Source of the DNA: Streptococcus oralis
GTDB lineage: Bacteria; Bacillota; Bacilli; Lactobacillales; Streptococcaceae
Length of the DNA stretch: 64,000 bases
Assembly: GCF_001075875.1 (NCBI RefSeq)
Contig: NZ_JUOS01000080.1
Coordinates: 1-64,000 of the forward strand
Direction of reading: 5' to 3'
The position numbers and the translations under genes were made by a program. The notes under the pieces were generated by a model. It saw nothing but the letters and a program-made list of their open reading frames with translations. It did not search any database and was not told the origin of the DNA. Shown here piece by piece: positions 48,016 to 57,540 of this stretch (positions are counted from its first letter, which is position 1; every line of letters starts with the position of its first letter).

Positions 48016-48766
48016 ATTGTCTCACTCCATATTGATCTGCTTGTGCAATGGCACGGTAAACAAAGGCTTTGGAAGTTTCAATTGCTGGTAATAGTTCATC
48101 TCCCTTGACTAACTGACTAGCAATACTTGATGCAAAGGTACATCCTGCACCAGCATTTTGTCCTTCTAAGACTGGATTCTCAAGAATAGTAAAATTCTCT
48201 CCATCATAAAAGACATCCACAGCCTTATCCTGACTGAGGCGATTTCCACCCTTGATAATCACTGATGGCGCACCCAAGTCATGTAGTTTTTTGGCTACAT
48301 CCTTCATATCTTCTAAGGTTTCAATCTTTTGGTCTGCAAGCAACTCTGCCTCAGGAAGATTCGGAGTAATCACAGATACATAAGGGAAAAAGCGAATCAA
48401 CTCTTGACAGAGCTCACTGACTGCAACATCATGTGTTTCCTTACAAACGAGAACAGGGTCCAAGACTACTGGAATTCCTGATCTTTCCTTGATGAAATTC
48501 AAGGCTTTTTCAGCAACACCGACTGTCGGTAAGAGACCAATCTTAATCCCTCCAAAGTCTACACTCTTGAGGCTATCCAACTGTTGTTGGAAAATAGTTT
48601 CATCAGTTGGAAAGACTTCAAAGCCATTTTCTGTCAAAGCAGTCAAGCAGGTCATGGCTACAAATCCATGCAAACCATTCAAAGTATAGGTGGCAAGGTC
48701 AGCAGCTAATCCACCACCACTAAAAATATCATTTCCTGAAAGTGCTAAAATACGATTATTCTTCAT
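47993..48766 (-). CDS. pdxK: Pyridoxine/hydroxymethylpyrimidine kinase
   Basis: ThiD-like ribokinase-superfamily enzyme of 257 residues. N-terminal [25 protein letters not shown] and the anion-hole motif [13 protein letters not shown] near the C-terminus (GAGC where the catalytic Asp/Cys region lies). Streptococcal members phosphorylate vitamin B6 vitamers or HMP. Overlaps truA by 11 bases and the S component by 23. Confidence 0.85.
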   Translation of the reverse strand: MKNNRILALSGNDIFSGGGLAADLATYTLNGLHGFVAMTCLTALTENGFEVFPTDETIFQQQLDSLKSVDFGGIKIGLLPTVGVAEKALNFIKERSGIPVVLDPVLVCKETHDVAVSELCQELIRFFPYVSVITPNLPEAELLADQKIETLEDMKDVAKKLHDLGAPSVIIKGGNRLSQDKAVDVFYDGENFTILENPVLEGQNAGAGCTFASSIASQLVKGDELLPAIETSKAFVYRAIAQADQYGVRQYEANQNN

Positions 48767-49505
48767 AACGAATCTCCTTCAAATACAAACCATTGGGTGC
48801 TGCAGTTGGGCCTGCCAACTGTCTGTCTTTTTTCTCTAAGATGAGGTCAATCTGTTCAATCGGCATCCGATTGTTACCAATTTTAAGCAGGGTTCCAACC
48901 ATATTTCGAATCTGCTTATAGAGGAAACCATTGCCTGAGAAGGTAAAGGTCAAAAACTGCCCTGTTTCATCAACCCTAAGACTAGCTTCCGTGATCGTTC
49001 TTACCTTGTCTTCCACACTAGTCCCTGATGCCGTAAAACCAGTAAAGTCATGCGTTCCTTCCAGTTTTTTTACAGCTTCTTGCATCCGCTCTACATCGAG
49101 TGGATAGGGATAATGAGTCGCATAATGGCGACGCATAGGATTTTTAGGACGTCCTCTATCTACGATAAACTCGTAGGTCTTGCTATGCTTGGCATAACGG
49201 CAATGAAAATCATCGGCCACAATCTCAATCGAAATCACATCGATATCTTCAGGACTTTGGGTATCAAGTGCAAAACGAAGTTTTTCCTCATCCATCTGAT
49301 AGGGAAGATCAAAGTGGATGACCTGTCCTAAAGCATGAACGCCACTGTCCGTTCGCCCAGCTCCATGAATGGTAATAGCTTGTCCTTTATTTAATTTTGT
49401 TAAAGTTTTTTCAATTTCCTCCTGAACACTACGCGCGTGTGGTTGCCGCTGAAAACCAGCAAAAGCGTAGCCATCATAGGAAATGATTGCTTTATATCTA
49501 GTCAT
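48756..49505 (-). CDS. truA: tRNA pseudouridine(38-40) synthase TruA
   Basis: 249 residues. Catalytic Asp in [15 protein letters not shown] (near residue 54), with [15 protein letters not shown] at the N-terminus and RNMVGTLL near the C-terminus. The start has no ribosome site and lies only six bases after a -10 hexamer, so the message may be leaderless. First gene of truA-pdxK-S component. Confidence 0.95.
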   Translation of the reverse strand: MTRYKAIISYDGYAFAGFQRQPHARSVQEEIEKTLTKLNKGQAITIHGAGRTDSGVHALGQVIHFDLPYQMDEEKLRFALDTQSPEDIDVISIEIVADDFHCRYAKHSKTYEFIVDRGRPKNPMRRHYATHYPYPLDVERMQEAVKKLEGTHDFTGFTASGTSVEDKVRTITEASLRVDETGQFLTFTFSGNGFLYKQIRNMVGTLLKIGNNRMPIEQIDLILEKKDRQLAGPTAAPNGLYLKEIRYEE

Positions 49506-49511
49506 GTATCT

Positions 49512-49540
49512 ATTTTATCAAGAAAATTTCTCTGCAACAA
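49512..49540 (-). promoter_or_regulatory. Promoter of truA, very close to the start codon
   Basis: Minus-strand TTGTTG (complement of 49535-49540), 17-base spacer, TAAAAT (complement of 49512-49517). The start codon follows the -10 by six bases. Confidence 0.7.
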
Positions 49541-49591
49541 GTTTGAGAATTAAAAATTGTAAGGGGACAGCTCCTCGAAGTTATTTATGTT

Positions 49592-50047
49592 CTATCTGAC
49601 CTTTTTCATGATGTATTTTCGTATAGGTACTTCAACCATTTGAACGATTTCAAATCCTTCTTTTTGGTAAAGATTATAAGCTGTTTGATTTGCCTCGTAG
49701 ACATTCAGAGAAATACTATCTATGTCTTCATTTTCAAAGACTAAACTAACAAATCTCCTTAAAGCCTGGCTACCTAAGCCTTGCCCCTGTTTCTGGGGGT
49801 TGATAAAAAATCTCCCGATATGAAGATTCCTGTCTTCTAGCCTGATTTTCTGGATAAGTCCCACAAACTCTTGTCCATCAAATATTGAAAAAATTCCTTC
49901 TAAATCTTGCAAGACTTGAATTGTCAAGGGAAAAGGAATCATTGGTCCCATCCATTGTTCTTGAAAGGGTTTGCCGAGAGAGTTGGACCATTGGCAAATG
50001 AGTTGGGCATTTTCTATCTGAAGTCCTTTTTCAAAGTGAATTTTCAT
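49592..50047 (-). CDS. GNAT family N-acetyltransferase
   Basis: 151 residues with the acetyl-CoA site pattern NPQKQGQGLGSQALRRF (Q/R-x-x-G-x-G/A) and a C-terminal YEANQTAYNLYQKEGFEIV. Substrate unknown. I start at ATG 50047, because AGGAG lies six bases upstream; a TTG ten codons further up (50077) overlaps another GGAG and is less likely. TATAAT lies upstream at 50080-50085. Confidence 0.86.
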   Translation of the reverse strand: MKIHFEKGLQIENAQLICQWSNSLGKPFQEQWMGPMIPFPLTIQVLQDLEGIFSIFDGQEFVGLIQKIRLEDRNLHIGRFFINPQKQGQGLGSQALRRFVSLVFENEDIDSISLNVYEANQTAYNLYQKEGFEIVQMVEVPIRKYIMKKVR

Positions 50048-50079
50048 AGTTGCTCCTAAAATTTCTCCTTTATCCAACT

Positions 50080-50085
50080 ATTATA
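50080..50085 (-). promoter_or_regulatory. -10 box of the GNAT gene
   Basis: Minus-strand TATAAT about 33 bases before the preferred start codon. Confidence 0.6.
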
Positions 50086-50102
50086 CTCTTTCTCTTATTT
50101 TT

Positions 50103-50110
50103 TCCGAATA
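50103..50110 (+). promoter_or_regulatory. Candidate competence (ComX/SigX) cin-box
   Basis: TCCGAATA preceded by a T-run matches the competence box TNCGAATA of late competence genes, seven bases before the prepilin peptidase ATG. No vegetative promoter is evident for this gene. Confidence 0.65.
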
Positions 50111-50117
50111 AATAAGT

Positions 50118-50780
50118 ATGATTCATCTTTATTTTTTTCTTGTTGGAACGATTCTTGCTTCCTTTCTAGGCTTAGTCATCGATCGCTTTCCTGAGCAGTC
50201 TATTATCTTTCCTGCTAGTCACTGCGATTCCTGTCAGACTCGCTTACATCCCTTGGATTTGATTCCAATTGTCTCTCAAGTAGTACATCGCTTTCGTTGT
50301 CGCTACTGCAAGGCTCCTTATTCTGTCTGGTATGCCCTATTTGAACTAGGCTTAGGACTCCTCTTTCTATCTTGGTCTTGGGGATTTCTTTCCTTGGGGC
50401 AAGTCATCCTAATCACTGCTGGTTTGACCTTGGGCATCTATGACTTTCGCCATCAGGAATATCCCCTACTGGTCTGGATGACTTTCCACCTAATCCTCAT
50501 GGCTTCCTCTAGCTGGAATCTGGTCATGGTCTTCTTCCTTGTCCTTGGAATTTTGGCTCACTTTATCGATATCCGCATAGGTGCAGGGGATTTTCTCTTT
50601 CTGGCCTCTTGTGCACTTATTTTTAGCCTAACTGAAATGCTGATTTTAATTCAATTTGCCTCCACGACCGGTATCCTAGGCTTTCTCCTACTAAAGAAAA
50701 AGGAAAGACTTCCTTTTGTGCCTTTCCTCTTACTTGCTGCTTGCGCGATTATTTTTGGTAAGCTACTGCTTCTCGTATAA
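50118..50780 (+). CDS. cclA: Type IV prepilin peptidase for competence
   Basis: Membrane aspartyl protease of 220 residues that processes ComGC-type pilins. N-terminal zinc-type pair CDSC and CRYC, then about eight helices with the catalytic Asp in [11 protein letters not shown] and the second in GAGDFL. Its 3' end overlaps trpA convergently by 32 bases. The cin-box suggests competence-induced expression. Also named comC/cilC/pilD in relatives. Confidence 0.9.
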   Translation: MIHLYFFLVGTILASFLGLVIDRFPEQSIIFPASHCDSCQTRLHPLDLIPIVSQVVHRFRCRYCKAPYSVWYALFELGLGLLFLSWSWGFLSLGQVILITAGLTLGIYDFRHQEYPLLVWMTFHLILMASSSWNLVMVFFLVLGILAHFIDIRIGAGDFLFLASCALIFSLTEMLILIQFASTTGILGFLLLKKKERLPFVPFLLLAACAIIFGKLLLLV

Positions 50781-51531
50781 AGTCAGCGATTTCTGCTACT
50801 TGTCCTTCATGTAGAGCCTTAACAATCTTGGAACCGACGATAACGCCGTCCGATACCTCATTGAAACGTTCTACATCAGCCTGAGTGGATACACCAAACC
50901 CTGTCAAAACTGGAATGTCTGCCACTTGATGAAGTTGAGACAAGTGCTTGTCCAAGTCAGATCGATAATTTCCTGACTTCCCTGTCACTCCATTAATAGC
51001 AACTGCATAGACAAATCCTTCTGCCCCTTGAATGAGTTCTTTTTGACGGTCAATTCCTGTCGTCAAGCTAACAAGTGGAATCAAGGCAATGTCTGTATCC
51101 GCCAAATATGGCTCTACAAAGTTGGCATGTTCATGAGGGAGGTCTGGGATAATCAAGCCCTTAACTGCTGTATCAGCAAGGTCTTTAACCAATTTCTCCA
51201 CACCGTACTGAAAGAGGGGGTTAAAGTAGGTCATGATGACAAGCGGAATTTCTGTTTCAATGGTTTTCAAGGTTTCAACCAAAGCCTGGGTAGAGGTTCC
51301 GCGAGCTAGACTGCGCAAGCCGGCTTCTTCGATAACAGGTCCATCTGCAACCGGATCCGAGAAAGGAACTCCCACCTCAATGGCAGACACACCCAGATCT
51401 TCTAAAAAGTGAATTGTTTCACCGAGACCATTCAAACCTTTTTCGTGGTCTCCAGCCATGATATAGGCAACAAAAATTCCCTTTCCAGTTGCTTTAATAG
51501 CGTTCAGTTTTTCTGTTAGTGTCTTAGGCAT
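50749..51531 (-). CDS. trpA: Tryptophan synthase alpha chain
   Basis: Cleaves indole-3-glycerol phosphate to indole. 260 residues; catalytic Glu in [18 protein letters not shown] (near residue 53, with Asp following) and [11 protein letters not shown] at the phosphate end. Overlaps trpB by eight bases. Last gene of trpEGDCFBA; its 3' end overlaps the convergent prepilin peptidase, and no terminator was seen between them. Confidence 0.96.
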   Translation of the reverse strand: MPKTLTEKLNAIKATGKGIFVAYIMAGDHEKGLNGLGETIHFLEDLGVSAIEVGVPFSDPVADGPVIEEAGLRSLARGTSTQALVETLKTIETEIPLVIMTYFNPLFQYGVEKLVKDLADTAVKGLIIPDLPHEHANFVEPYLADTDIALIPLVSLTTGIDRQKELIQGAEGFVYAVAINGVTGKSGNYRSDLDKHLSQLHQVADIPVLTGFGVSTQADVERFNEVSDGVIVGSKIVKALHEGQVAEIADFIREAVAYQK

Positions 51532-52747
51532 GAGCTTCTCCCTTCTTTGCTGCGTCTGCTTCCAAGCGGTCTTTGACTTGAACTACATCCTTGTCCCCGC
51601 GACCTGATAGACAGACAATCATAGACTTGTCTGGACCAAGTTCTTTGGCTAATTTCACCGCAAAGGCAATGGCATGGCTAGATTCCAAGGCTGGGATAAT
51701 CCCTTCCACACGAGACAAGAGTTGGAATCCTTCCAAGGCTTCTTCATCTGTCACAGGCACATAGCTGGCACGTTTGATATCATGATAGTGAGAGTGTTCT
51801 GGACCGATACCAGGATAGTCCAAACCTGCTGAAATAGAGAAAGCTTCAAGAATTTGCCCATGAGCATCTTGGAGAACATCCATGAGGGAACCGTGAAGGA
51901 CACCTGGACGACCCTTGGTCAAGGTAGCTGCGTGGTGCTCCGTATCCACACCAAGTCCTGCTGCTTCAGCTCCATACATAGCCACTGACTCATCTTCCAC
52001 AAATGGATGGAAGAGACCGATAGCATTAGAACCTCCACCAACACAGGCTACTAGGGCATCTGGCAAATCTTGCCCTGTCAAGTCACGGTACTGTTCTTTA
52101 GCTTCCCGTCCGATGACACTTTGGAAGTCACGAACAATTTCTGGGAAAGGGTGGGGTCCTAAGGCAGAACCAAGGATATAGTGGGTATCATCGATGTTGG
52201 CCACCCAAGAACGAAGGGCTGCATTGACCGCGTCTTTAAGCACGCGCGAACCATCTGTTACAGCTTCCACCTTGGCTCCCAAAAGTTCCATACGGAAGAC
52301 ATTGAGGGCTTGGCGTTTAACATCTTCCTCACCCATATAGATTGTACATTCCATATTGAAGAGAGCTGCAGCAGTTGCAGTTGCAACACCGTGCTGACCG
52401 GCACCAGTTTCAGCGATAATTTTCTTTTTGCCCATGCGTTTAGCCAGAAGAACTTGTCCCAAGGCATTGTTAATCTTGTGTGCACCTGTATGGTTGAGGT
52501 CTTCACGTTTGAGGTAAATCTTGGCTCCACCAATATGCTGGGTCAAGTTTTTTGCGTAGTAAAGGGGAGTTTCACGTCCTACATACTGGCGCAAAAGTTG
52601 GTTTAACTCTTCTTGGAAACTTGGATCTGCCTGACTTTCACGATAAGCTTCTTCCAACTCCAATACTGCTGTCATCAATGTTTCTGGGACAAAACGTCCA
52701 CCGAATTTCCCGTAAAATCCATCTTTATTTGGTTCTTGATATGCCAT
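51524..52747 (-). CDS. trpB: Tryptophan synthase beta chain (operon copy)
   Basis: Condenses indole with serine. 407 residues with the PLP Lys91 in HTGAHKINN, the catalytic Glu in AETGAGQHG and the phosphate loop GGGSNA. This is the canonical TrpB1 type, translated next to trpA. A second, divergent trpB is present at 57541-58719. Confidence 0.96.
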   Translation of the reverse strand: MAYQEPNKDGFYGKFGGRFVPETLMTAVLELEEAYRESQADPSFQEELNQLLRQYVGRETPLYYAKNLTQHIGGAKIYLKREDLNHTGAHKINNALGQVLLAKRMGKKKIIAETGAGQHGVATATAAALFNMECTIYMGEEDVKRQALNVFRMELLGAKVEAVTDGSRVLKDAVNAALRSWVANIDDTHYILGSALGPHPFPEIVRDFQSVIGREAKEQYRDLTGQDLPDALVACVGGGSNAIGLFHPFVEDESVAMYGAEAAGLGVDTEHHAATLTKGRPGVLHGSLMDVLQDAHGQILEAFSISAGLDYPGIGPEHSHYHDIKRASYVPVTDEEALEGFQLLSRVEGIIPALESSHAIAFAVKLAKELGPDKSMIVCLSGRGDKDVVQVKDRLEADAAKKGEAHA

Positions 52748-53324
52748 TCTTTACCCTCTCTATAAATCTTCTAATCTTTTCCTGATCTTTTTGTCCATCT
52801 GTCTCTACCCCACTTGATACATCTACTGCAAAGGGGGTAAAGTGTTGAATAGCTTCTTCTACATTATCCTCATTGAGCCCACCTGCGATGAAGAAAGGCT
52901 GAGATAGTTCTGTCGTATCCAGTTGCCCCCAATCAAAAGTCTGGCCACTTCCTGCCACAGGTGCATCAAAGAGGAGATAGTCTGCCCGAGAACTTGGCAC
53001 ATGGCCATTCCCGTCTACTTGAACAGCCTGAATGCTGCCACAAGGTAAATTTTCAAATAGTTTATCTACTACCTGACCGTGAACTTGTACCAAGTCCAAA
53101 CCAACTTTGTCTACCGCTTCTAACAGTTCTGCCCGACTAGGTGAAACAAATACTCCAACCTTTTGAATATGGCTAGGAATAAACTTAGCCAGCTCTGTTG
53201 CTTGTTCCAAGGTCACCTGTCTTTTGCTAGGAGCAAAGACAAAACCAATGTAGTCTGCTCCAGCTGAAACAGCTGTTTTTACGGCTTCTTTGGTCGATAG
53301 TCCACAAATCTTAACCTTTGTCAA
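52725..53324 (-). CDS. trpF: Phosphoribosylanthranilate isomerase
   Basis: 199 residues: [11 protein letters not shown] (catalytic Cys) at the N-terminus, [13 protein letters not shown], and the C-terminal Asp region of [10 protein letters not shown]. Overlaps trpB by 23 bases and trpC by 14. Confidence 0.95.
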   Translation of the reverse strand: MTKVKICGLSTKEAVKTAVSAGADYIGFVFAPSKRQVTLEQATELAKFIPSHIQKVGVFVSPSRAELLEAVDKVGLDLVQVHGQVVDKLFENLPCGSIQAVQVDGNGHVPSSRADYLLFDAPVAGSGQTFDWGQLDTTELSQPFFIAGGLNEDNVEEAIQHFTPFAVDVSSGVETDGQKDQEKIRRFIERVKNGISRTK

Positions 53325-54078
53325 TCTGCAACTCCTTGATTCTCTGGGCTACATCTTCTACTTGCATGAGGGCTGTTCCTACTAAAATTCCGTTAAAGTA
53401 TGGTGCTACTCGTTTTGCATCCTCCTCTGTAAAAATAGCAGATTCGGAAATGTAGAAGCAATCATCCTTAAAGTGTTTGGCCAACTCTACGCTGGTCTGC
53501 AAGTCGACTTCAAAGGTTGTTAAATTGCGATTGTTAACACCAATAATTTGAGCTCCAAGTCTATGAGCCACTTCCAGTTCAGCCAGATTATGAGTTTCCA
53601 CCAAAACTTCTAGACCCAGTTCTGTCGCGTAGTCATACAGTTCCTTGAGGCGTTCTTCGGACAAAGCTGCCACAATGAGCAAGATGACTGTCGCACCTGC
53701 ATTGCGAGCTCTGATGATTTGCTTTTCATCGATGATAAAGTCCTTGTTGAGCGTCGGAATCTCTACCTGACTGGAAATTTCCCGCAAATAATCCAAATGC
53801 CCTTTAAAGAAAACCTCATCTGTCAGAACAGAAATCATAACCGCTCCGTTAGCCTCGTAAGTCTGGGCCTGTTGTACAATATCCACATCGAGATTGATGT
53901 CACCTAGACTTGGGCTTGCCTTTTTGACCTCAGCAATGATTTGCAAACGGTCCTGATGGTTTTTCAAATACTCAGCTAAGCGATAGCTTGCTCGCAGGGG
54001 CTGAAGCTCCTCTCGTTCCATCTTTTCAACTTCACGCGCCTTTTGCTCTAGGATACGTGACAAAAATTCCTGACTCAT
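53311..54078 (-). CDS. trpC: Indole-3-glycerol phosphate synthase
   Basis: 255 residues: [11 protein letters not shown] (catalytic Lys/Glu), [20 protein letters not shown] and [13 protein letters not shown] are the family motifs. A single-function TrpC, not fused to TrpF. Four-base overlap with trpD. Confidence 0.96.
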   Translation of the reverse strand: MSQEFLSRILEQKAREVEKMEREELQPLRASYRLAEYLKNHQDRLQIIAEVKKASPSLGDINLDVDIVQQAQTYEANGAVMISVLTDEVFFKGHLDYLREISSQVEIPTLNKDFIIDEKQIIRARNAGATVILLIVAALSEERLKELYDYATELGLEVLVETHNLAELEVAHRLGAQIIGVNNRNLTTFEVDLQTSVELAKHFKDDCFYISESAIFTEEDAKRVAPYFNGILVGTALMQVEDVAQRIKELQIDKG

Positions 54079-55079
54079 CTTTGATACTCCTGTAATAGTC
54101 TGAGTTTTTCAAGGGCCTTACCACTGGCAATCACTTGACGTGCCAATTCAACTCCGTCCTTGATACTGTCTGCTTTACCATTGGCGTAGAATCCGAGACC
54201 TGCATTTAAGACTGTTGTTTCCAAGAATGGACTTGGTTCGTTATTAAGAACGCTAACAAGGATGGCTGCATTTTCATGAGCATTTCCTCCACGAATGTCT
54301 TCAATAGCAATGCGTTCCATTCCCAAATCTTCTGGAGTAAAGGTTGATAAAGTAATTTCACCATTTTCAAGAAGGGCAATACTGGTAGTTCCATTCAAAC
54401 CAGCTTCATCCAACCCTTCTGGACCAGCTACTACAATGGCACGTTTGCGACCCATGTTTTTCAAAACCTGAGCAGTACTTTCCAGAAGTTCAGGACGACT
54501 GATTCCTAGAAGCTGTGTTTCCAAAACCATTGGATGGATGAGCGGACCTGTCAAATTCATGATAGTTGGAATTCCCAACTCCAAACGAGCTGGCATGATG
54601 TATTTCATGGCTGGGTGCATGTTTTTGGCAAAGAGAAAGACGATTCCAGTTTGGTCAAATACCTTACCCAATTGTGATGGTTTAAGGTCAATATTGATTC
54701 CCAAAGCTTGCAAAACATCTGCTGAACCAGATTTTGAGGAGATAGAGCGATTTCCATGTTTGGCCATGTTAATGCCTCCACCTGCCAAGACAAAAGCTGC
54801 AGTTGTTGAGATATTAAAGCTAAATGACTTATCTCCACCTGTACCACAGTTATCCATAGCATCTTGAATATTTGTTGGAATGTGTTGAGCATGTCCTCTC
54901 ATGACTTGAGCGAGGGCTGTTCTTTCTTCAGGTGTTTCTCCCTTCATTTTAAGAGCTAAAAGTAGTGAAGCGATTTGTGCTTCCGTCACTCGCCCTGTCA
55001 CGATGCGTTCGATAACATCTGTCATTTCAACACTTGATAAATCTTCAAAGTTGGCTAATTTTTCAATAATTTCTTTCAT
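54075..55079 (-). CDS. trpD: Anthranilate phosphoribosyltransferase
   Basis: 334 residues with the PRPP site [17 protein letters not shown] and [17 protein letters not shown]. Separate from TrpG here. Ten bases downstream of trpG. Confidence 0.96.
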   Translation of the reverse strand: MKEIIEKLANFEDLSSVEMTDVIERIVTGRVTEAQIASLLLALKMKGETPEERTALAQVMRGHAQHIPTNIQDAMDNCGTGGDKSFSFNISTTAAFVLAGGGINMAKHGNRSISSKSGSADVLQALGINIDLKPSQLGKVFDQTGIVFLFAKNMHPAMKYIMPARLELGIPTIMNLTGPLIHPMVLETQLLGISRPELLESTAQVLKNMGRKRAIVVAGPEGLDEAGLNGTTSIALLENGEITLSTFTPEDLGMERIAIEDIRGGNAHENAAILVSVLNNEPSPFLETTVLNAGLGFYANGKADSIKDGVELARQVIASGKALEKLRLLQEYQR

Positions 55080-55089
55080 TTTGTGTTCC

Positions 55090-55656
55090 TCACTTTACAA
55101 CTTTCTCGATAAAATTCTGAATAGAAGATAGGCCATCTGGCGTTCCAATACTTTCTGGATGATACTGCAAGCCATAAATCGGCAAGGTTTTGTGTTGAAT
55201 CCCCATAATAGCTTGGTCATCTGTCGAGCGAGCTGTCACTTCAAACTCTTCTGGCATCTCTTCGATTAAAATACTGTGGTAACGCATGACTGGACGATTT
55301 TCCTCAATTCCTTGATAGAGAACTGATGGAGTCTCAAATCGAATCTGGCTTTGTTTACCGTGCATAACTTTAGGAGCCAAGCCCAACTTACCACCAAAGA
55401 CTTCTGCAATGGCTTGGTGTCCCAAACAAATCCCTAGAATAGGTTTCTTACCTGCAAAATCACGAATCATTTCTTCCATTTTCCCAGCATCAGCTGGCCA
55501 ACCTGGACCAGGAGAGAAAACTAATCCATCTGCCTTTTCAGCATGTTCATAAAGGTTTGGATCATCATTTCTCAAAACCTGAACTTCTGCGAAATTCCCG
55601 ATATATTGAGCCAGGTTATAAGTAAATGAATCATAATTGTCAATCAATAAAATCAT
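55090..55656 (-). CDS. trpG: Anthranilate synthase glutamine amidotransferase
   Basis: 188 residues. Class I amidotransferase with the catalytic Cys in [13 protein letters not shown] and His/Glu in QYHPESIGT. Supplies ammonia to TrpE. Overlaps trpE by four bases. Confidence 0.95.
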   Translation of the reverse strand: MILLIDNYDSFTYNLAQYIGNFAEVQVLRNDDPNLYEHAEKADGLVFSPGPGWPADAGKMEEMIRDFAGKKPILGICLGHQAIAEVFGGKLGLAPKVMHGKQSQIRFETPSVLYQGIEENRPVMRYHSILIEEMPEEFEVTARSTDDQAIMGIQHKTLPIYGLQYHPESIGTPDGLSSIQNFIEKVVK

Positions 55657-57014
55657 GGTCTTAGTTCTCCCATTCTAGTCATAGATTTAGCTTTGTTAAT
55701 CGTTTCTTGGTATTCATTCTGAGCGATGGAATCATAAACAATTCCTGCACCAGCCTGTACGTAGGCTGTTTTATTTTTAAGAATCATTGTTCGAATAGCA
55801 ATGGCAAAATCCATATCTCCAGTTGCTGATAAGTAACCGATAGCTCCTGCATATACGCCTCGCTTCTCTGTTTCTAGTTCATAGATGCGTTTCATGGCCC
55901 GAATCTTTGGTGCCCCCGATACTGTTCCTGCCGGAAGTGTCGCCTTCAAGGCATCCATGGCAGTTAATTCTGGTAATAAATGTCCTTTAACCACGCTGGT
56001 CAAATGCATGACATAACGGAAAAGTTCGACTTCCATATACTTAGTTACTTGGACACTTGCTGTTTCAGCAATTCTACCGATATCATTTCGTCCCAAATCC
56101 ACCAACATTCGGTGTTCTGCCGTTTCCTTTTCATCAGAAAGTAGATCACTTGCAAGTGCTGCATCTTCCTCGTCATTGGTACCTCTAGGACGCGTACCTG
56201 CAATTGGATTGGTTGTCACGATGCCATTCTTGACGGAAACCAAGCTCTCTGGACTGGCACCGATGATTTGATAATTTCCAAAGTCATAAAAGTAGAGGTA
56301 ATTTGATGGATTGGTCACTCGGAGATTTCTGTAGAAGTCAAAAGGATTTCCAGTTACCTCTGCGGAAAAGCGCTGGCTGAGCACACATTGGAACATATCT
56401 CCGTTGCGAATCAAGTCGCGAGCTGTTTCTACCATTTCTTCAAATTTCTGAGGTGCAATATGTGGTCTAAACTGAAGTGGAGAAACGTCCAAATCTTCAA
56501 ATTCATTTGGAGCAGGGATTTTCAACTCTTCTAAAACCTGCTCTAAAGCCACTTCTAGTTCTTCATTACTACGTTCACTGTAGAGAGCATCCTCTATGAT
56601 ATGAATTTTTTCTTTCTTATGGTCAAAAACTATATAACTCTCATAGACGAAGAAATGCATATCTGGCGTCCCAATCGTATCCTCAGGGAGCTGGCCAATC
56701 TCTTCATAGAGAGAAATCATATCGTAGCCAACAAAACCAATGGCTCCACCACCAAAGGGTAGTTCTGAATGGTGATGGTTCTTGTAAGTCACCTCGTAGA
56801 GGAAATCCAAGGGATCACGATCAATCACTTGACCATTTTGATAAAGAACTCCATTCTCAAACTTAATCTCAAAAACTGGGTTATAGGCCAAGATAGAAAA
56901 ACGAGCATTTTCCTTTTCTCTTGGGATACTTTCAAGTATGACCTTGTGTTGTCCGTTTAAACGCATATAAGCCAAGATTGGTGATAAAACATCTCCATGA
57001 ATGATTCGTTCCAT
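55653..57014 (-). CDS. trpE: Anthranilate synthase component I
   Basis: 453 residues. Converts chorismate to anthranilate. The Trp feedback site region is VILESIPREKENARF near residue 25; chorismate-binding motifs IAGTRPRG, DEKETAEHRMLVDLGRNDIGR and GTVSGAPKIRAM. First gene of the seven-gene operon; its leader contains a T-box and a cloverleaf repeat. Confidence 0.96.
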   Translation of the reverse strand: MERIIHGDVLSPILAYMRLNGQHKVILESIPREKENARFSILAYNPVFEIKFENGVLYQNGQVIDRDPLDFLYEVTYKNHHHSELPFGGGAIGFVGYDMISLYEEIGQLPEDTIGTPDMHFFVYESYIVFDHKKEKIHIIEDALYSERSNEELEVALEQVLEELKIPAPNEFEDLDVSPLQFRPHIAPQKFEEMVETARDLIRNGDMFQCVLSQRFSAEVTGNPFDFYRNLRVTNPSNYLYFYDFGNYQIIGASPESLVSVKNGIVTTNPIAGTRPRGTNDEEDAALASDLLSDEKETAEHRMLVDLGRNDIGRIAETASVQVTKYMEVELFRYVMHLTSVVKGHLLPELTAMDALKATLPAGTVSGAPKIRAMKRIYELETEKRGVYAGAIGYLSATGDMDFAIAIRTMILKNKTAYVQAGAGIVYDSIAQNEYQETINKAKSMTRMGELRP

Positions 57015-57060
57015 TGTAATTTCCCTTTCAGTTCCTTATTTTTAATTTTTTATCTTTTTT

Positions 57061-57196
57061 CTATTTCCCTTAAATAGTGCGGACGGGAGCAACTTTCTCC
57101 GAAATTTCATCCCTAATTTTTGAGCCATGTGTCTCAAAAATTCCGTCCTAGAGAAGCATCTTTGCTTCTCTAGGATACCACCATGGCGGGAAATAG
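57061..57196. repeat. Cloverleaf-like structured intergenic repeat, copy 2 (upstream of trpE)
   Basis: Outer 9-bp stem CTATTTCCC / GGGAAATAG (57061-57069 with 57188-57196), inner GGACGG / CCGTCC (57071-57076 with 57143-57148), a 10-bp hairpin AATTTTTGAG / CTCAAAAATT (57115-57142) and an 11-bp hairpin at 57147-57174. Layout, stem lengths and the 8-base middle loop (CCxxxxGT) match 37344-37476, but the outer and last stems differ entirely in sequence. It lies between the T-box terminator and trpE, about 45 bases before the start. Confidence 0.75.
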
Positions 57197-57285
57197 CGGT
57201 TCGATGCTCACTTCGTTCGCAAATATTTTATAGAAATCTACCTATTGATGAAGCATAATTTAAAACTGATGGCCATATCTACGAT

Positions 57286-57540
57286 AAATATAGAAAAATC
57301 CCCACGCAAAATAACTTGCGTGAGGACGAAATTCGCGGTGCCACCTCAATTATAGGATTTCTCCTATCTCTCATTCCTGTCTCAGATAGCTCCTGTAACA
57401 GGTTGTGCGATAAAGGGCACTCCCTTGAGAATTATGTTTTCTTCTCTCATTTTAGATGGACCCAACCTTACAGCTTTCTCTGCTTGTTTTCAGCAACCAC
57501 AAGCTCTCTGTGAGAGAAATCTCTGTATATTTTCCATCTT
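57286..57540 (-). ncRNA. T-box leader of trpEGDCFBA
   Basis: Minus-strand leader. The T-box core AGGTGGCACCGCG (complement of 57334-57346) precedes a terminator (CCTCACGCAA / TTGCGTGGGG, complement of 57293-57325, then TTTTT). Stem I has a perfect base pair arm TTCTCTCA / TGAGAGAA. A UGG triplet occurs at the complement of 57462-57464, but I could not prove it is the specifier. It starts right after the trpB2 stop and lacks an obvious promoter, so it probably relies on read-through from trpB2. Uncharged tRNA-Trp is the expected signal. Confidence 0.85.
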
